From Bostrychus sinensis (Eukaryota; Chordata; Actinopteri; Gobiiformes; Eleotridae): a stretch of 64,000 nucleotides of DNA. How positions within the stretch are numbered: position 1 is the stretch's first letter; each line of letters opens with the position of its first letter. Below, piece by piece: positions 1 through 12,254 of this stretch. Where the stretch lies: positions 38,248 through 102,247 of the forward strand of contig CM036247.1 in the NCBI GenBank assembly GCA_020698575.1. Reading direction: 5' to 3'. A model generated the notes under the pieces. It was given only the letters and a program-made list of their open reading frames with translations, did not search any database and was not told the DNA's origin. Made by a program: the position numbers and the translations under genes.

Positions 1-1440
1 TTTCTAATTGTCCGACTTGTTAAAAAAAACTTGACAAAAGGAAGACACTGTTGGATTTATGTTTGTCAATGCTAAGGTTAAAGGCTAACTTCACTAATTT
101 TGCTCATATGTTCTGCTTTAGCTGTTTATCTTATGCTATAATTATATACAGTTTCTTGTCCTGGTTTTTAATTCTCCTTTTATGTTAAGCACTGGTTCAT
201 ATTGAAATAATATTTTTGCCAATGCTAAGGTTAACTATCTTTTTCTTATTTTCATATATAGAATCTGTCCTAGGCCTCGTATCATACTTTCAGATTCTGT
301 TTTTGATTTACCACTTTACTGCTCTTTGCTTTGATTTTATGGACAATGTATTTTTGATCCTGTTGATCTCAATAAATCTGTGCAGCATGTTGAAAGATAT
401 TTTCTGGTTCTCAGTGTCACTTTTTGACAAACACCTGGTACCTTCTGATTCAAGAGGTCAAGGTTTGCTAAGGTTAATCTTAAAATCCTGCACTTAACAA
501 AGGGAACGAAGGGTTCCCTTTGAAATAAAAGCCTGAAGAAATGATTCGCCTCCCATCTGACTGACGCGGCTGCTTGTGTATATTATTTAATTGTGAAGGC
601 AATCTAGTTTCATTTGTGCCTATCATTATCATTGAAAAGCCCTCGTTATTACAAGAAAATATTGATTGGTCACCAGTGAAAAAGTCCCATAAAATTCCAA
701 ATAGAATTCTTATTTGATTTTGGAACCAGTCCTATAGGAAAACAGATAAAAAGGATAATTAATCATATAAAAATGTTATAGAAAGTCTATAGGACTATGC
801 AATAGGATTTGGTCCAAAAAATCCTATTGGTTTACTTGGAGTCCTGTAGAAATGTAATATAACTTTATTCTTTTAGAATATAATAAGATCTTATTGAAAA
901 AAAGATCTTGAGAAAAAATCTTAGAGAAGATTTTCAGTTATTACTTAATTGTCCTTAATATTAAAGATCAATCTGTTATAATCAACAACAATGATTAAAA
1001 ACTGTTTTGTGAAGGTAACAATACTCCTGCAGTGTCTATTCCACATCAAAGCACAATGATATTTAATATCTCTGTTACATTATAACAAGAACAGAAACAT
1101 GGTGATCATTTATATAAACGTTTAATCAAATAAAAACACAAATCAAACGATATTTACAAAGTGAATCAGTGGTGAAAAAGTGGTGCTAGTGGAGAGAAAG
1201 GGAGAGAGAGAGAGAGAGAGAGAGGAGATGAAATAACTAATACCACAAATATATTTATGCAGACATAGAAAAAACAAAGTAATGAGTTACCTTTAAGGAG
1301 CTTTTGAGAAGTTTTTCCACATTGTCCTCACGTTTCTGAGTGGAGAGTCTCTTTTTTTCCACTCTTTTTGAGCCATATGTTGAGCTGATGCATCCTACAG
1401 AAAATTATTATTTGAAATAATCATAATTCATTACCAAGAA
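1..1440. other. AT-rich intergenic DNA, no gene seen
   Basis: No ORF with protein-like composition is visible. The segment is AT-rich with short direct repeats: the word TGCTAAGGTTAA (or a one-base variant) occurs near 69, 222 and 467. The words CCTATAGG and CCTATTGG recur around 730-830, suggesting an old mobile-element remnant, but no clear ends were found. Confidence 0.5.
1199..1223. repeat. (GA)n microsatellite
   Basis: A short run of alternating GA, seen directly. Confidence 0.9.
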
Positions 1441-1565
1441 TGAACTATTACCCTTCCACGAAAAAGAGATATTGCTTACCTTTAATATCTGTAAGTTTCA
1501 CTTCATCAAGTTGCAGCTTCTGATCCCTGTCTCTAAAGGCATTGATCTGTCTGCCACTCACGCAG

Positions 1566-2541
1566 CGACTGGCCAGCACCTGCCACCTGCACCTGCCACC
1601 TGCCGCCTGCCACCTGCCACCTGCCGCCTGCCACCTGCCACCTGCCGCCTGCCGCCTGTCGCCTGCCGCCTGCCACCTGCCACCTGCACCTGCCGCCTGC
1701 CGCCTGCCGCCTGCCACCTGCACCTGCCACCTGCCGCCTGCCGCCTGCACCTGCCACCTGCCGCCTGCCACCTGCCACCTGTCGCCTGCCGCCTGTCGCC
1801 TGCCGCCTGCCGCCTGCACCTGCCACCTGCACCTGCCACCTGCACCTGCCGCCTGCCGCCTGCCGCCTGCCACCTGCACCTGCCGCCTGCCGCCTGCCGC
1901 CTGCCGCCTGCCGCCTGCCGCCTGCCACCTGCCGCCTGCCGCCTGCACCTGCCACCTGCCACCTGCACCTGCCGCCTGCCGCCTGCCACCTGCCGCCTGC
2001 CACCTGCACCTGCCGCCTGCCGCCTGCCGCCTGCCGCCTGCCGCCTGCCGCCTGCCGCCTGCCGCCTGCCACCTGCCACCTGCCGCCTGCCGCCTGCACC
2101 TGCCACCTGCCGCCTGCCGCCTGCCACCTGCCGCCTGCCACCTGCCGCCTGCCACCTGCCGCCTGCCACCTGCACCTGCCGCCTGCCGCCTGCCACCTGC
2201 CGCCTGCCGCCTGCCGCCTGCCGCCTGCCGCCTGCCGCCTGCCACCTGCCACCTGCCGCCTGCACCTGCCACCTGCCACCTGCACCTGCCGCCTGCCGCC
2301 TGCCACCTGCCGCCTGCCACCTGTCACCTGCCGCCTGCACCTGCCGCCTGCCACCTGCCGCCTGCCACCTGCCGCCTGCCGCCTGCCGCCTGCCACCTGC
2401 CGCCTGCCGCCTGCCGCCTGCCACCTGCCGCCTGCCGCCTGCGCCTGCCGCCTGCCGCCTGCCGCCTGCCGCCTGCGCCTGCCACCTGCCGCCTGCCGCC
2501 TGCCGCCTGCCACCTGCCACCTGCACCTGCCACACAGGTCA
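1566..2541. repeat. 7-bp minisatellite (CCTGCCR)n
   Basis: About 970 bp of a 7-bp unit, CCTGCCG or CCTGCCA, broken by 6-bp CCTGCA units. The unit has no stop codon in most frames, so long ORFs appear on both strands (Arg-Gln-Ala-Ala-Gly or Cys-Arg-Leu-Pro-Pro repeats). These are by-products of the repeat; I do not call a gene. Confidence 0.95.
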
Positions 2542-2680
2542 AGCCTGCAAAGGCGCAGCCTTAGCATTATAGAAAAGACAACATTTAAATGTATAAAACA
2601 CTCAGTTATGTCCTCCCCATAGCTTAATGTTACATCACATGCTCTTTGATGTTGGTGGGTCCCTCTTCCATTGGAGTAGA

Positions 2681-3393
2681 GGTAAGATCTTAAACCCGAG
2701 CCCGAGTCCGAACCCGACCCGGGACTAAAATGACAATCATTACGTTCTTCTCTCTCGCTGACTTTTTTAATAAATATATGTTTATAAAAATGTATACTAA
2801 AACGATGTGTGGATACTAAACTAAGGAATACTTGTTATAAATAAATAATTTGGTTAAAACAGAGAAGGCGCTGTAAGGTCATTGCTATATAACTGCTACT
2901 AAACAGGAAGCGCAGAGCCAGGGCACGCTTTGCGCACGTGTCGTGAATGTAATCTTCCCTCCGCAGGTCCGCATCTGTTTAGTTTAGGTCTCCCTGATGT
3001 GGAGCAGCAAGAAGTCAAGGATAAACTTAAGACAGGGAACTGAAAAGGCAAACACGCACCGCCGGTAAGAGTGAGGCTGCAGTATTTCTCTGTGTAATTA
3101 AGCGAGTGAAGATCTCTCTTTACTCTCTTTGTCTGTGTTCCAGCGTTATTTCGTTGTGCAAATGCATTTATCATGATCATAAAAATATGTAGATTATTTT
3201 AACCTTAAGAAATCTTGCGTTTTTTTCTGCCAAAAATACTATGGGATAAATTGAAATTTGGGGTTTGCTTCGAGCTCGGGCCTGCAAATCAAGTTAATTG
3301 GTCGGGCTCGGGCTCGGGCTGGGCTTTAACGCCCGCGGGCCTGGGTCGGGTCGGGTCGGGCTGGATTTTTTAGGCCCGATCTTACCTCTGCTC
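2681..3393. mobile_element. MITE-like element with hAT-type ends
   Basis: The ends are inverted copies of AGAGGTAAGATC (2683-2694 and 3382-3393). Inside each end is a GC-rich subterminal repeat of CCCGA/TCGGG units (about 2696-2723 and 3298-3365). This layout fits a non-autonomous hAT DNA transposon of about 710 bp. No transposase is encoded and a clean 8-bp target duplication was not found, so the family is tentative. Confidence 0.6.
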
Positions 3394-4102
3394 TGGATGA
3401 GCATAAACGCCATTTTAACCCTAACAGATAAATAGAACAGTTAAGTTACATGCATACAGTAATACTGACAAAAAAACAACTTTTTTAAATCACGTTTATG
3501 ATGTGGGTTTATAATTATCAGGTCCAACATTTATGGATTTTTCTTGCCGCAGTTGTGGTCCTTTTTATTTTATTATTTTTTAAAGTAAATCAAACAGTAC
3601 TCATACAAAACTGTATCTAACAGCGTAGACAGACAAAGCAAGATACAAATATACATAAAGTTAAAAGCAGTTCTGGTCCTTCAAAACATCCGCTAATGGT
3701 GCGCTGCGTCATGACGCATGGTCACGTGCAAAACCAGAGTTTCCGTCTTGACGTAAGGCAGATGTGTGCTGTTGCGTCTGTAAATTCTAATGTAAATATT
3801 GATTCAGTTGTCTAACGTGCAGTCATTTTCTGAAGGAAAAAAGTCATGCTTTTTTACCCTTGTCTTTATAGATTTTTGGATCCTGAGTCAGCTTATGCTC
3901 TACCAAAGACCAGTTAGTGGCGAAATTCTCATTTTTAATTCCTTGTACAGATTTAGAAATATCATATCAATACCTCTGCTCTCAACTTGAGGTCCGGCTG
4001 TGGGTAACTGTTACATAAATGAAAAGCAACGTGGCCAATGCTATCGATCACTACATGCTCAGTTTATCAGTGCGTTGCAATAAACACCACAAATATCAAG
4101 AT

Positions 4103-4160
<58 letters not shown>

Positions 4161-4320
4161 TTGAGTCCATGATAGTTTAAAATGATATTATAATATTTTA
4201 AATAAATATAAAAATGTTAATGTTTGAGTTTATGTCTAAAAACATTGCGCCTATGGGAATTAAATTTACAAACCGTGATTGGTCAGTGTTAGCCTTTAGT
4301 CTTTTATGGCGCCAGTTTTG
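3394..4320. other. Intergenic DNA with a (TA)n tract
   Basis: No gene is seen. A (TA)n microsatellite occupies roughly 4101-4156. The last hundred bases lead into the putative promoter of the HECT-type gene. Confidence 0.6.
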
Positions 4321-4325
4321 TGTGG

Positions 4326-4333
4326 TATAAATA
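4326..4333 (+). promoter_or_regulatory. Putative TATA box of the G2E3-like gene
   Basis: The sequence TATAAATA lies 36 bp before the ATG at 4369. Spacing is short but compatible with a short 5' leader. The assignment is by position only. Confidence 0.4.
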
Positions 4334-4368
4334 TTAGCGCGGGTCATTCATTTTGAATCATTGTCAAA

Positions 4369-7300
4369 ATGAGTCAAAGCTTTCGCAGGCGAGTATGTGA
4401 CACCCAGGACAGAATGAACACGCAATTTAATCGTTTTCTAAATAACAATGGACCAGAAGAGGGACCTTCCTTGGTACAACGTAAGCTGTTATTACTAACG
4501 TTTTTTGCTGTGGTTGTAAAATTGTGACCCTATATTAAACGTTCTTAGGGATCAGCTGCAAACTGCCTTTAAAACAGTGTATTTGTTTACTAATTTGGGT
4601 TGATGAAAACACTGCAAAGAACCTACAGTTAACTTGCTTTTGATCAGATACCAACAGACAATACCAGAAAGGTCCAGGTTAAAAGTAGATTTGTTAGAGT
4701 TGTGTCATTTTTATTGAATATTGAATTGAATATGGTTGCAGTATTTTGAAAACAGGTTTTGTCTCCACAATAAAAACTCACTTATTTACATGGACCCAAG
4801 TAAAACGCTATAGAAAATGCTAAATGAAGGTCCACTTACAGGGAAATGTATTCAGCTGAAGTAGCATTAACATTTAGTGAATCCTAAAACTGAGCGCAAG
4901 AGCTGGAGGAACACAAAGGAGTTTAAATAAATAATAAGAACCAAACAAAGAATTCCCACATTACCACAAGCTTTAACTTGTCAGAGGACTAAATTTGACC
5001 TTAATTTAAGAATAAGTTGAACATACAGTGACATAATAAAATACAAAATATACAGCACAGAAACATGAAATACATGCGTACAAACCTAATGCAAAGCAAT
5101 GTTTATTTGCTAAGTAAACTGAGCATAGTTTTCTTTAGGTTTTTGTGTGTCACAGTCTGTTCCGTTGTATTGAGCTGCCTCCACTAAATCTGTTGACCTG
5201 AGTATATTGGACAGAATCTTTCAGCTATGATCTTCACTTTATCAAACTGTGTCAACTATATCAAACTTATTTTTCATAGATTTCCGACCTTTAGGCAGGA
5301 CCAGGGTGCGTCAGATGACTCTGAAGGTGTCTCACGTATTCCAGGACACAGAGGTATATTTACATTGTAATTGCACTTTGTGATTTGATGAGATAACTGA
5401 AAGTTAATACCATACTTAAATCGATTCACAGACTCTGCTCCTGCGTGCCGGGTTGTTGTACCGCTTCATTTCAGTAGTGCACAGTTTGAAATGGCACAAA
5501 GGAATTCAGTTTCAAATGTTCCAGATACATTTGATCTGTGCAGATTAAATGCACAGAGACAAATTATTAACCGACTGAAACAACCGCCCTGGAGATTCGT
5601 GAGACTAGGGTCCTTAATAGGTCAGCCCCATACCTGAGACCAAAGGTGAGTAAACATGTTACATGTTGTTGTACTGCACAACTATTACTGCAGAACTACA
5701 ATATTGGGTTTTCTTTTCTCAGACGTCCTCATCCAACGATGAAGAAGCCACCAGGCCCAACAACCAAACAAGGCAAGAGCTAAATACAGATGGGTTTATT
5801 ATTTATTAATGAACATGTTTAAAGTATGATTACTGCTTCTTTTTAGTCAGGGAAGCGCTACTGTCCTGCCCAGCATGAACATGGTGCAGGCGTCACCAGA
5901 GCTCAGAAAGATACAGACGGTTGTAAAGTTGTCTTTGTGCAAAACGCTGTATTACAAACAAATGTGGGCGAATTGTATTCAGACATGGAGACAGCAGAGG
6001 CAGCCACCCGGCGAGTAACGTTTGTTAAAATCTGTGTCTGATTTGCTGTTTTTTATCACTGTAGCTATCATTGTTTAATTTACAGTATTTTTTTTTTATA
6101 GAAACAACTTCTATGTTGATTCCATATCTGAAGATTCAGACATCGAAGTATTGTTGTCCTCGCCAACGAGAGATGACCCGGAGGAATGGAAGGAATATTT
6201 GTTAAAGTAATAGGTCTACATTTTTTTAAAGATTTATTTTCATTAAGTAACTTTTTTACATTCAGGAAATTGTGGCAATTCAGGAAATTATTGGAACATT
6301 TAGAGCTGAAAACATAGATGCCAGCAATATTACAATAATTGCAAGAAGACGTCCTCTTCAAAGTTCATGCACGGATCTAAGCCAGAGTTATTTTGCCTGG
6401 CACAAAACTCCTGCCATCGAGTTTGTTGGAGAGGATTATGGTGGGCACAGGAGAGAAATTTTTAGGTTGTTCATGTAAATTTTCACCAATACATGTTTTA
6501 TTTTTATTTAAATAACAAAAAATGTAACTCTTACAGACTACTAATGCAATCTCTGGTCTCCTCTCTCGGGGTTTTCGAGGGCAGGCCAGGGACCTCCTCT
6601 TTGCTAATGACCTACAGACATTGGCAGGAAATAAATTCTACTCGGCCGGAGAAGTGAGCGCCTGGTCCACTGTCGTTACTGGGCCAGGCCCACGGAGCCT
6701 GAACAGTGAGGCTTTAAGCTTATCGTGGGTCAAAAGCTGGATTTGACCAATGTTGACCTCAGTTTATTTCTGGATGTGGAAGTCCGTCAAAATATAGAAC
6801 TGGTAAATTAACTGATTAATAATAAAAATAAAAAATGCTTATAATATAATGTAATGAATTTGTATGTTTGTGTTTTAGCTAAGTTTTTGCCAGAATGAGG
6901 AGGACCTGGCCAGCCTTAAACAGAGCACTGGCCACTGGGAGGCCAACTGTGGTCTTCCCAACATTTACACAGCAAAACTGGAAGATACCTCAAATAAAAA
7001 CATGTTATTGAATATTTTCTCCATCATCGGTAAGAATTCTTTTGTGGCTTAAATGGTGTATAGTATTTGTGAAGACACTATTACACTAAAGCCAGTAATA
7101 TTTGTTCTTGATTGTAGATTAAAAAAGTAAAATACATTTTTATGTTTCAGAGTTTCAAGTATGTCACAACAGTTTTTTAGTGGCATGGATGCCTGTGGCT
7201 CTTTCGGCCAACTGGTAACAGGTTTTGGAGACAGCCCCCCCCCCTTCACCTCAGCGGGAGAGAGCTTAACAAGGACAACCCTCCAAAACCTTTTTCATGT

Positions 7301-7684
7301 GAAATGGCGTCCACGAGGCAGCAACAGAACGGAGGCGGAAGAGGACACAATGTTCCTCTGGGGATGGTGGCTGATGGCCATCAAGGTAAATGTCATTTTT
7401 CCCTGCATTTTTTAATTAAACCTTAAAAGAGTTGTTTTCAAACAAAGTATCTTTTTGACAGCGGGAGAAGTGGACGTCACATTAGAGGAGGTTCTGGTGT
7501 TGTAAGTGGTGCAGACACAGCTCCGCCTCTCCAGGAGCCACTCCAGGTAGAGTTTTATGACCAAGAGGAAGGGGTCCGGCGCAGCCTTACCCTCCACCTG
7601 CCGGGGGGGGCACAGGAGGAGGACGACTTTAAAGAACTTATGAATGTGGCACTGCGGGGTTCTTTGGGGTTTGGAAAGATTTAA
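4369..7684 (+). pseudogene. G2E3-like HECT-domain E3 ubiquitin ligase, decayed
   Basis: This spliced gene resembles the G2/M-phase-specific E3-ligase-like proteins that are abundant in teleosts; intact members would transfer ubiquitin through a C-terminal HECT domain. Visible exons are about 4369-4480 (starts MSQSFRRR), 5280-5353, 5432-5637, 5724-5770, 5847-6012, 6102-6206, 6266-6475, 6537-6790, 6879-7030, 7150-7386 and 7462-7684. The exon near 6266 holds the HECT N-lobe signature, with FVGEDYGGHRREIFRLF matching the GE..GG..RE.F family pattern. Later exons carry FYSAGE and GPGPRSLNSE, then a GSNR..E motif, and the end reads LGFGKI-stop. Two frameshifts are needed to keep homology: one near 6585-6595 and one near 7500. 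A run of eight G near 7603 could hide a third. I therefore call a pseudogene, although base errors could explain part of the damage. Exon limits in the N-terminal half are approximate. Confidence 0.65.
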
Positions 7685-7787
7685 TATTTTATAGTTATAT
7701 CATGTGTTCATTGTTATTTCATATTTTGCTCAATATGGGGTTTGTTCTTGTTTACTTTGTTTTGTTCATGTTCCTTTTTTATTACAA

Positions 7788-7793
7788 AATAAA
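7788..7793 (+). terminator. Poly(A) signal AATAAA
   Basis: AATAAA lies about 100 bp after the stop at 7682-7684, at the right distance for the 3' UTR of the G2E3-like gene. Confidence 0.5.
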
Positions 7794-7799
7794 ATATAA

Positions 7800-9115
7800 A
7801 AATAATCATTTTATATAACTGTGAGGGAGCTGTAGACCCCCCCCTCACTGATCAGGTGTATGCCACCCACTCTCATATAACACCATTTGTATATTTATGT
7901 AAATATTCAACATTGACATTATATTATAATACTTCTACACATTTATCACATTAATCCATTCATTATTTGTCAGTTATTCTTTGTGTTTCCTGCTAAATAT
8001 TGGATCCTATTTAGTTAACCCATAGTTTCCTTGATTTGTTTCCTTGTTTCTCATCACTTTCTCTTTCTTTGAGGTCATTGGTTGAGGCACTGTCATGGAG
8101 GCGTGGCCATGAGAGTGCAGATCAGGTGTGCACCAGACCATGAGGCCCAGAGGGGGGGGGGGGGGGGGGTTAGCAAGGGAGCTATTCTGTGTTATGTGAA
8201 CAACTGGACAAAAGGACATTGTGGACAGATGAAATATATAAACTGTTATTCTTAATTATAGAAATCTATTTTTGTAAATGGTGTTTTTTATTGTAAATAT
8301 TTATTGGGGGCAGGGCTAAATCAATCTGCCTGTATCTGGAGTCTGAGTGGTTTAGGCCGGACTATTTAAAGAGGGTTTGGGTATGGTTGGTGGTGGCCTG
8401 TTTGTGGAGGGGGAACCTGCGTCGGTCGGTGTCATAGTCCTGGTGTCTTTGTTGGATAAATTAAAGAGCTTTGATGAGATTTCCAGCTTCCTCATCATTG
8501 TGCAACATTTGTCTCAGCTGCTATGGCGATCCTCAGCTTGTAAGAGGCTCGTAACATCCACAAATCTTACAATAACCTTTTCATTTTAAATGCAACATTT
8601 TAATCTTTTATTTTGCATTAAATAGGTTGTGTTTACTAAAACTAACTTCTGCTGACAGAGAAGACGTTAAACTTTGTATCAGTTTTGTTTCGTGTGGATT
8701 AACCACAGAGATTGTAGCCAGAAACCATGCCAGGAAATCTGTATTTTCAGTTTTAAGCAAATTACACCATAGTTTTATCTTGGCCTCCGTCTAAATCACA
8801 CACCCTTTAGAATTTTAGAATGTTATGACATCACGAGAACACGACCTATTATCAACAAACTCTGAAACTATACGCGTGAAAAAATGACATCAATTGAAAT
8901 AAACGCTGATGTAGTTTTCATAACACGCCAGTAGATGGCAGCACAAATCCATAGAAAGGCAGGTGTTTATAGTCTGATCTGATAACCCTAACCCTAATAT
9001 TAAAAGTAAAAAATCTGATTAGGAATTACAGTTGCATATTGCGAGTGTTTTTAGAGTGTGGTCAGGTGGTGGGTGTTAAGTGTTAATGACAGGCACAATA
9101 AAAGATGTGTAAGAT
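7800..9115. other. Intergenic DNA with an 18-bp poly-G run
   Basis: No gene is recognised. A perfect run of 18 G is at 8152-8169. Such a run can form a quadruplex and is also a common site of sequencing error. Confidence 0.5.
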
Positions 9116-9120
9116 ATTTG

Positions 9121-9212
9121 TGATGCCCACGGCGAGATTCGAACCAGCGCCATTTGGACAAAAACAGCGCTTCAAAGAGCAAGTATTTAACCACTACACC
9201 ACTTCAGCACGA
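9121..9212 (-). mobile_element. tRNA-derived sequence (SINE head or tRNA pseudogene)
   Basis: On the minus strand the segment carries an A-box-like TGGTGTAGTGGTTAA and a B box GGTTCGAATCTC about 55 bp later. It does not fold cleanly into a functional tRNA by eye. It is best read as the tRNA-related head of a SINE or a decayed tRNA copy. Confidence 0.5.
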
Positions 9213-9866
9213 GGCATCTGGTGAATGCTGCTGATAAACACAGTTCTTGTGGATCAGCGATCATTCAGTCTCTGCCAGAGCAAAAACTTTAGGCTGGGAA
9301 TTGTCAAATTCATTATCATAATTTAAACACAGAACGCCATTGCACGTTTTTTACGCGATAGCGCGATGCAAAAGGCAACGGGGATGCACGCTTTTTGCTT
9401 GCGTTCAAAGACACTGGGAAACGGGGGCGCACGTAATTTACGCGCGTTTTTTATGTGCTATCGCGTGGAAATTTGGACGTTTTTTGAGCCTTATGGCTTG
9501 CCATAGAGGTCCATCAAAACAATCACAGAGGACTCATCGAAGCTGTCAATGTGAACCTGGAGCTATAAACTACAGCCTGCAGCAGCTCTGCTACTTTTAT
9601 AAAGACAGCAGTCACAAAGACAGCAACAAGACACTGAGGGGCCCTTAACTTTAGCCTGAGCTGAGCTGAGCTCGGTGGATCAGCAGTTACTGTACTTCCC
9701 AAAACAACAGCAAAAACAGTCTGTGCACTGACTGCTAGCCTCGCCTATAACCCGCTAAAACCACTAGAGACCGCTATTAAACAAGAAAAAACTCTTCCAT
9801 ATCTCCCTCTGCTGCTGGGGCTGAGAGCCTAAAAACAGCAGCAGTGTCCTGGGGACATGTCCTCGA
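9213..9866. other. Intergenic DNA, possible palindromic element
   Basis: No gene is seen. GCGATAGCGCG near 9357 and CTATCGCG near 9459 form an imperfect inverted repeat within a CpG-rich stretch that is unlike its AT-rich surroundings. This may be part of a MITE. Confidence 0.35.
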
Positions 9867-9867
9867 C

Positions 9868-10080
9868 CCGGGACACAGGTGAGCAAACCGGGACACAGGT
9901 GAGCAAACCGGGACACAGGTGAGCAAACCGGGACACAGGTGAGCAAACCGGGACACAGGTGAGCAAACCGGGACACAACCGGGACACAGGTGAACAAACC
10001 GGGACACAGGTGAACAAACCGGGACACAGGTGAGCAAACCGGGACACAGGTGAACAAACCGGGACACAGGTGAGCGACCC
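9868..10080. repeat. 20-bp minisatellite
   Basis: About ten copies of a 20-bp unit beginning GGGACACAGGTGAGCAAACC, one of them shortened. Each unit contains CAGGTGAGC, a good 5' splice-site word. Confidence 0.9.
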
Positions 10081-10204
10081 GGCGTGGCCTCAGTTGGATT
10101 TAGCCCTGAATGAGCGGCCATTACCCTGGCACAACAGACTCCTCCCATGATGCGAATTCGCGTCCGGTGTGAACGCACCATTACTGTTATTTAGATTAAG
10201 AGTT

Positions 10205-10423
10205 TTACGTGGTGGCCAGCAGGGGGAGATCTCGGGAGTAGCAACATTTAAGTTTACTGTAGAGGAAGAGGTCGGGTGAGAGGTGATTCACCGTCAGCAA
10301 ACCACCACCAGTCCTGTTAGGATGAAGCCCGTCTTTATGAAAAAGAGAACTGCTGTTCCAAAACAAATTAAAATTGTCAATGAACTGAATGTTGTATGTG
10401 GTCGCTTGTCTAAGGTCAAGCAT
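10205..10423 (-). pseudogene. SGNH/GDSL-type ORF1 fragment of a LINE
   Basis: The minus-strand translation carries FIDNFNLFW followed by LFHKDGLHPNRTGGGLL. The DGLHPN word matches the last catalytic block (Asp..His) of SGNH/GDSL hydrolases, as found in the esterase-type ORF1 of CR1/L2-like LINEs in fish. Only about 70 residues remain, with no serine block, so it is a fragment. Which LINE family it came from is not shown. Confidence 0.55.
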
Positions 10424-10439
10424 TTCCTGTGATCTAAAC

Positions 10440-10475
10440 CAGGGATGTCCAAACTATGGCTCAGGGGCCAAATGT
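10440..10475. mobile_element. Possible hAT (Charlie-type) terminal sequence
   Basis: CAGGGATGTCCAAACTATGG resembles the CAGGGGTGTC.AACT terminal repeat common to Charlie-type hAT elements. No partner end was found, because the sequence runs into a minisatellite at 10557. Confidence 0.3.
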
Positions 10476-10556
10476 GGCCCACAGAACGTTTCTTGTTGCA
10501 AACAGAAGAAAAACTCAAACCAACTCAAGGGAACATACACTTTACCTTTCACACAG

Positions 10557-12083
10557 AGTGGGTCAGTGCTGGGTCAGTTCTGGGTCAGCTCTCGGTCAGT
10601 GCTGGGTCAGCTCTGGGTCAGTTCTGGGTCAGTTCTGGGTCAGTTCTGGGTCAGCTCTGGGTCAGTTCTGGGTCAGTGCTGGGTCAGCTCTGGGTCAGTT
10701 CTGGGTCAGTGCTGGGTCAGCTCTGGGTCAGTTCTGGGTCAGTTCTGGGTCAGTTCTGGGTCAGCTCTGGGTCAGTTCTGGGTCAGTGCTGGGTCAGCTC
10801 TGGGTCAGTGCTGGGTCAGCTCTGGGTCAGTTCTGGGTCAGTCCTGCGTCAGTTCTGGGTCAGTTCTGGGTCAGTGCTGCGTCAGTTCTGGGTCAGCTCT
10901 GGGTCAGTTCTGGGTCAGTCCTGCGTCAGTTCTGGGTCAGTTCTGGGTCAGTGCTGCGTCAGTTCTGGGTCAGTGCTGCGTCAGTGCTGGGTCAGGGCTG
11001 GGTCAGTGCTGGGTCAGTGCTGGGTCAGAGCTGGGTCAGTTCTGGGTCAGGGCTGGGTCAGCTCTGGGTCAGTGCTGGGTCAGTTCTGGGTCAGTGCTGG
11101 GTCAGTTCTGGGTCAGTTCTGGGTCAGTGCTGGGTCAGTTCTGGGTCAGCGCTGGGTCAGCGCTGGGTCAGTGCTGGGTCAGCGCTGGGTCAGCTCTGGG
11201 TCAGTGCTGGGTCAGCGCTGGGTCAGCTCTGGGTCAGTGCTGGGTCAGTTCTGGGTCAGTTCTGGGTCAGTGCTGGGTCAGTTCTGGGTCAGTTCTGGGT
11301 CAGTGCTGGGTCAGTTCTGGGTCAGCGCTGGGTCAGGGCTGGGTCAGCTCTGGGTCAGCGCTGGGTCAGTGCTGGGTCAGTTCTGGGTCAGGGCTGGGTC
11401 AGCTCTGGGTCAGTGCTGGGTCAGTTCTGGGTCAGTGCTGGGTCAGTTCTGGGTCAGTTCTGGGTCAGTGCTGGGTCAGTTCTGGGTCAGTGCTGGGTCA
11501 GCGCTGGGTCAGTGCTGGGTCAGCGCTGGGTCAGTTCTGGGTCAGTGCTGGGTCAGTTCTGGGTCAGCGCTCGGTCAGTGCTGGGTCAGCGCTGGGTCAG
11601 TTCTGGGTCAGTGCTGGGTCAGCGCTGGGTCAGCTCTGGGTCAGCTCTGGGTCAGTTCTGGGTCAGTTCTGGGTCAGCGCTGGGTCAGTTCTGGGTCAGC
11701 GCTCGGTCAGTGCTGGGTCAGCGCTGGGTCAGTTCTGGGTCAGTGCTGGGTCAGCGCTGGGTCAGCTCTGGGTCAGTGCTGGGTCAGCGCTGGGTCAGCT
11801 CTGGGTCAGCTCTGGGTCAGTTCTGGGTCAGTTCTGGGTCAGTTCTGGGTCAGTGCTGGGTCAGTTCTGGGTCAGTTCTGGGTCAGTGCTGGGTCAGTTC
11901 TGGGTCAGCTCTGGGTCAGCACTGGGTCAGTGCTGGGTCAGTTCTGGGTCAGTGCTGGGTCAGTTCTGGGTCAGTTCTGGGTCAGCGCTGGGTCAGCTCT
12001 GGGTCAGTGCTGGGTCAGTTCTGGGTCAGTGCTGGGTCAGTTCTGGGTCAGCGCTGGGTCAGCTCTGGGTCAGTTCTGGGTCA
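10557..12083. repeat. 11-bp minisatellite (GGGTCAGTKCT)n
   Basis: About 1.5 kb of an 11-bp unit, GGGTCAGTTCT with variants GGGTCAGTGCT, GGGTCAGCTCT and GGGTCAGCGCT, roughly 139 copies. The unit has no stop in any forward frame, so all three frames stay open as Trp-Val-Ser-Gly repeats. I do not regard these ORFs as genes. Confidence 0.95.
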
Positions 12084-12254
12084 AAATCTTATCTTAAATC
12101 TTAGAATAAATAAATTCTGCTGTTTGTCCATCTCCACGATGTCCATTACCGATCTGGATCTGGATCTGGATCTGGAAGTCCCACAGGATCTTACCTCTGT
12201 CGTTCTCTATCACCTTTGGAGGTGTTTCCCATCTTGACCTCGGGACTTCCAGAC

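Noticed and set aside
1448..2572. Long ORFs on both strands rich in Gly/Arg/Gln/Ala or Cys/Arg/Leu/Pro
   Set aside because: Shadow frames of the 7-bp minisatellite; no recognised domain or gene signals.
8995..9000. CCCTAACCCTAA word near 8986-8997 as a telomere repeat
   Set aside because: Only about two units; too short to be an interstitial telomere tract.
10389..12237. Three overlapping plus-strand ORFs of 550-590 codons (Trp-Val-Ser-Ser-Gly repeats)
   Set aside because: They exist only because the 11-bp repeat has no stop in any forward frame; all three frames are equally open and there is no splice or start context.
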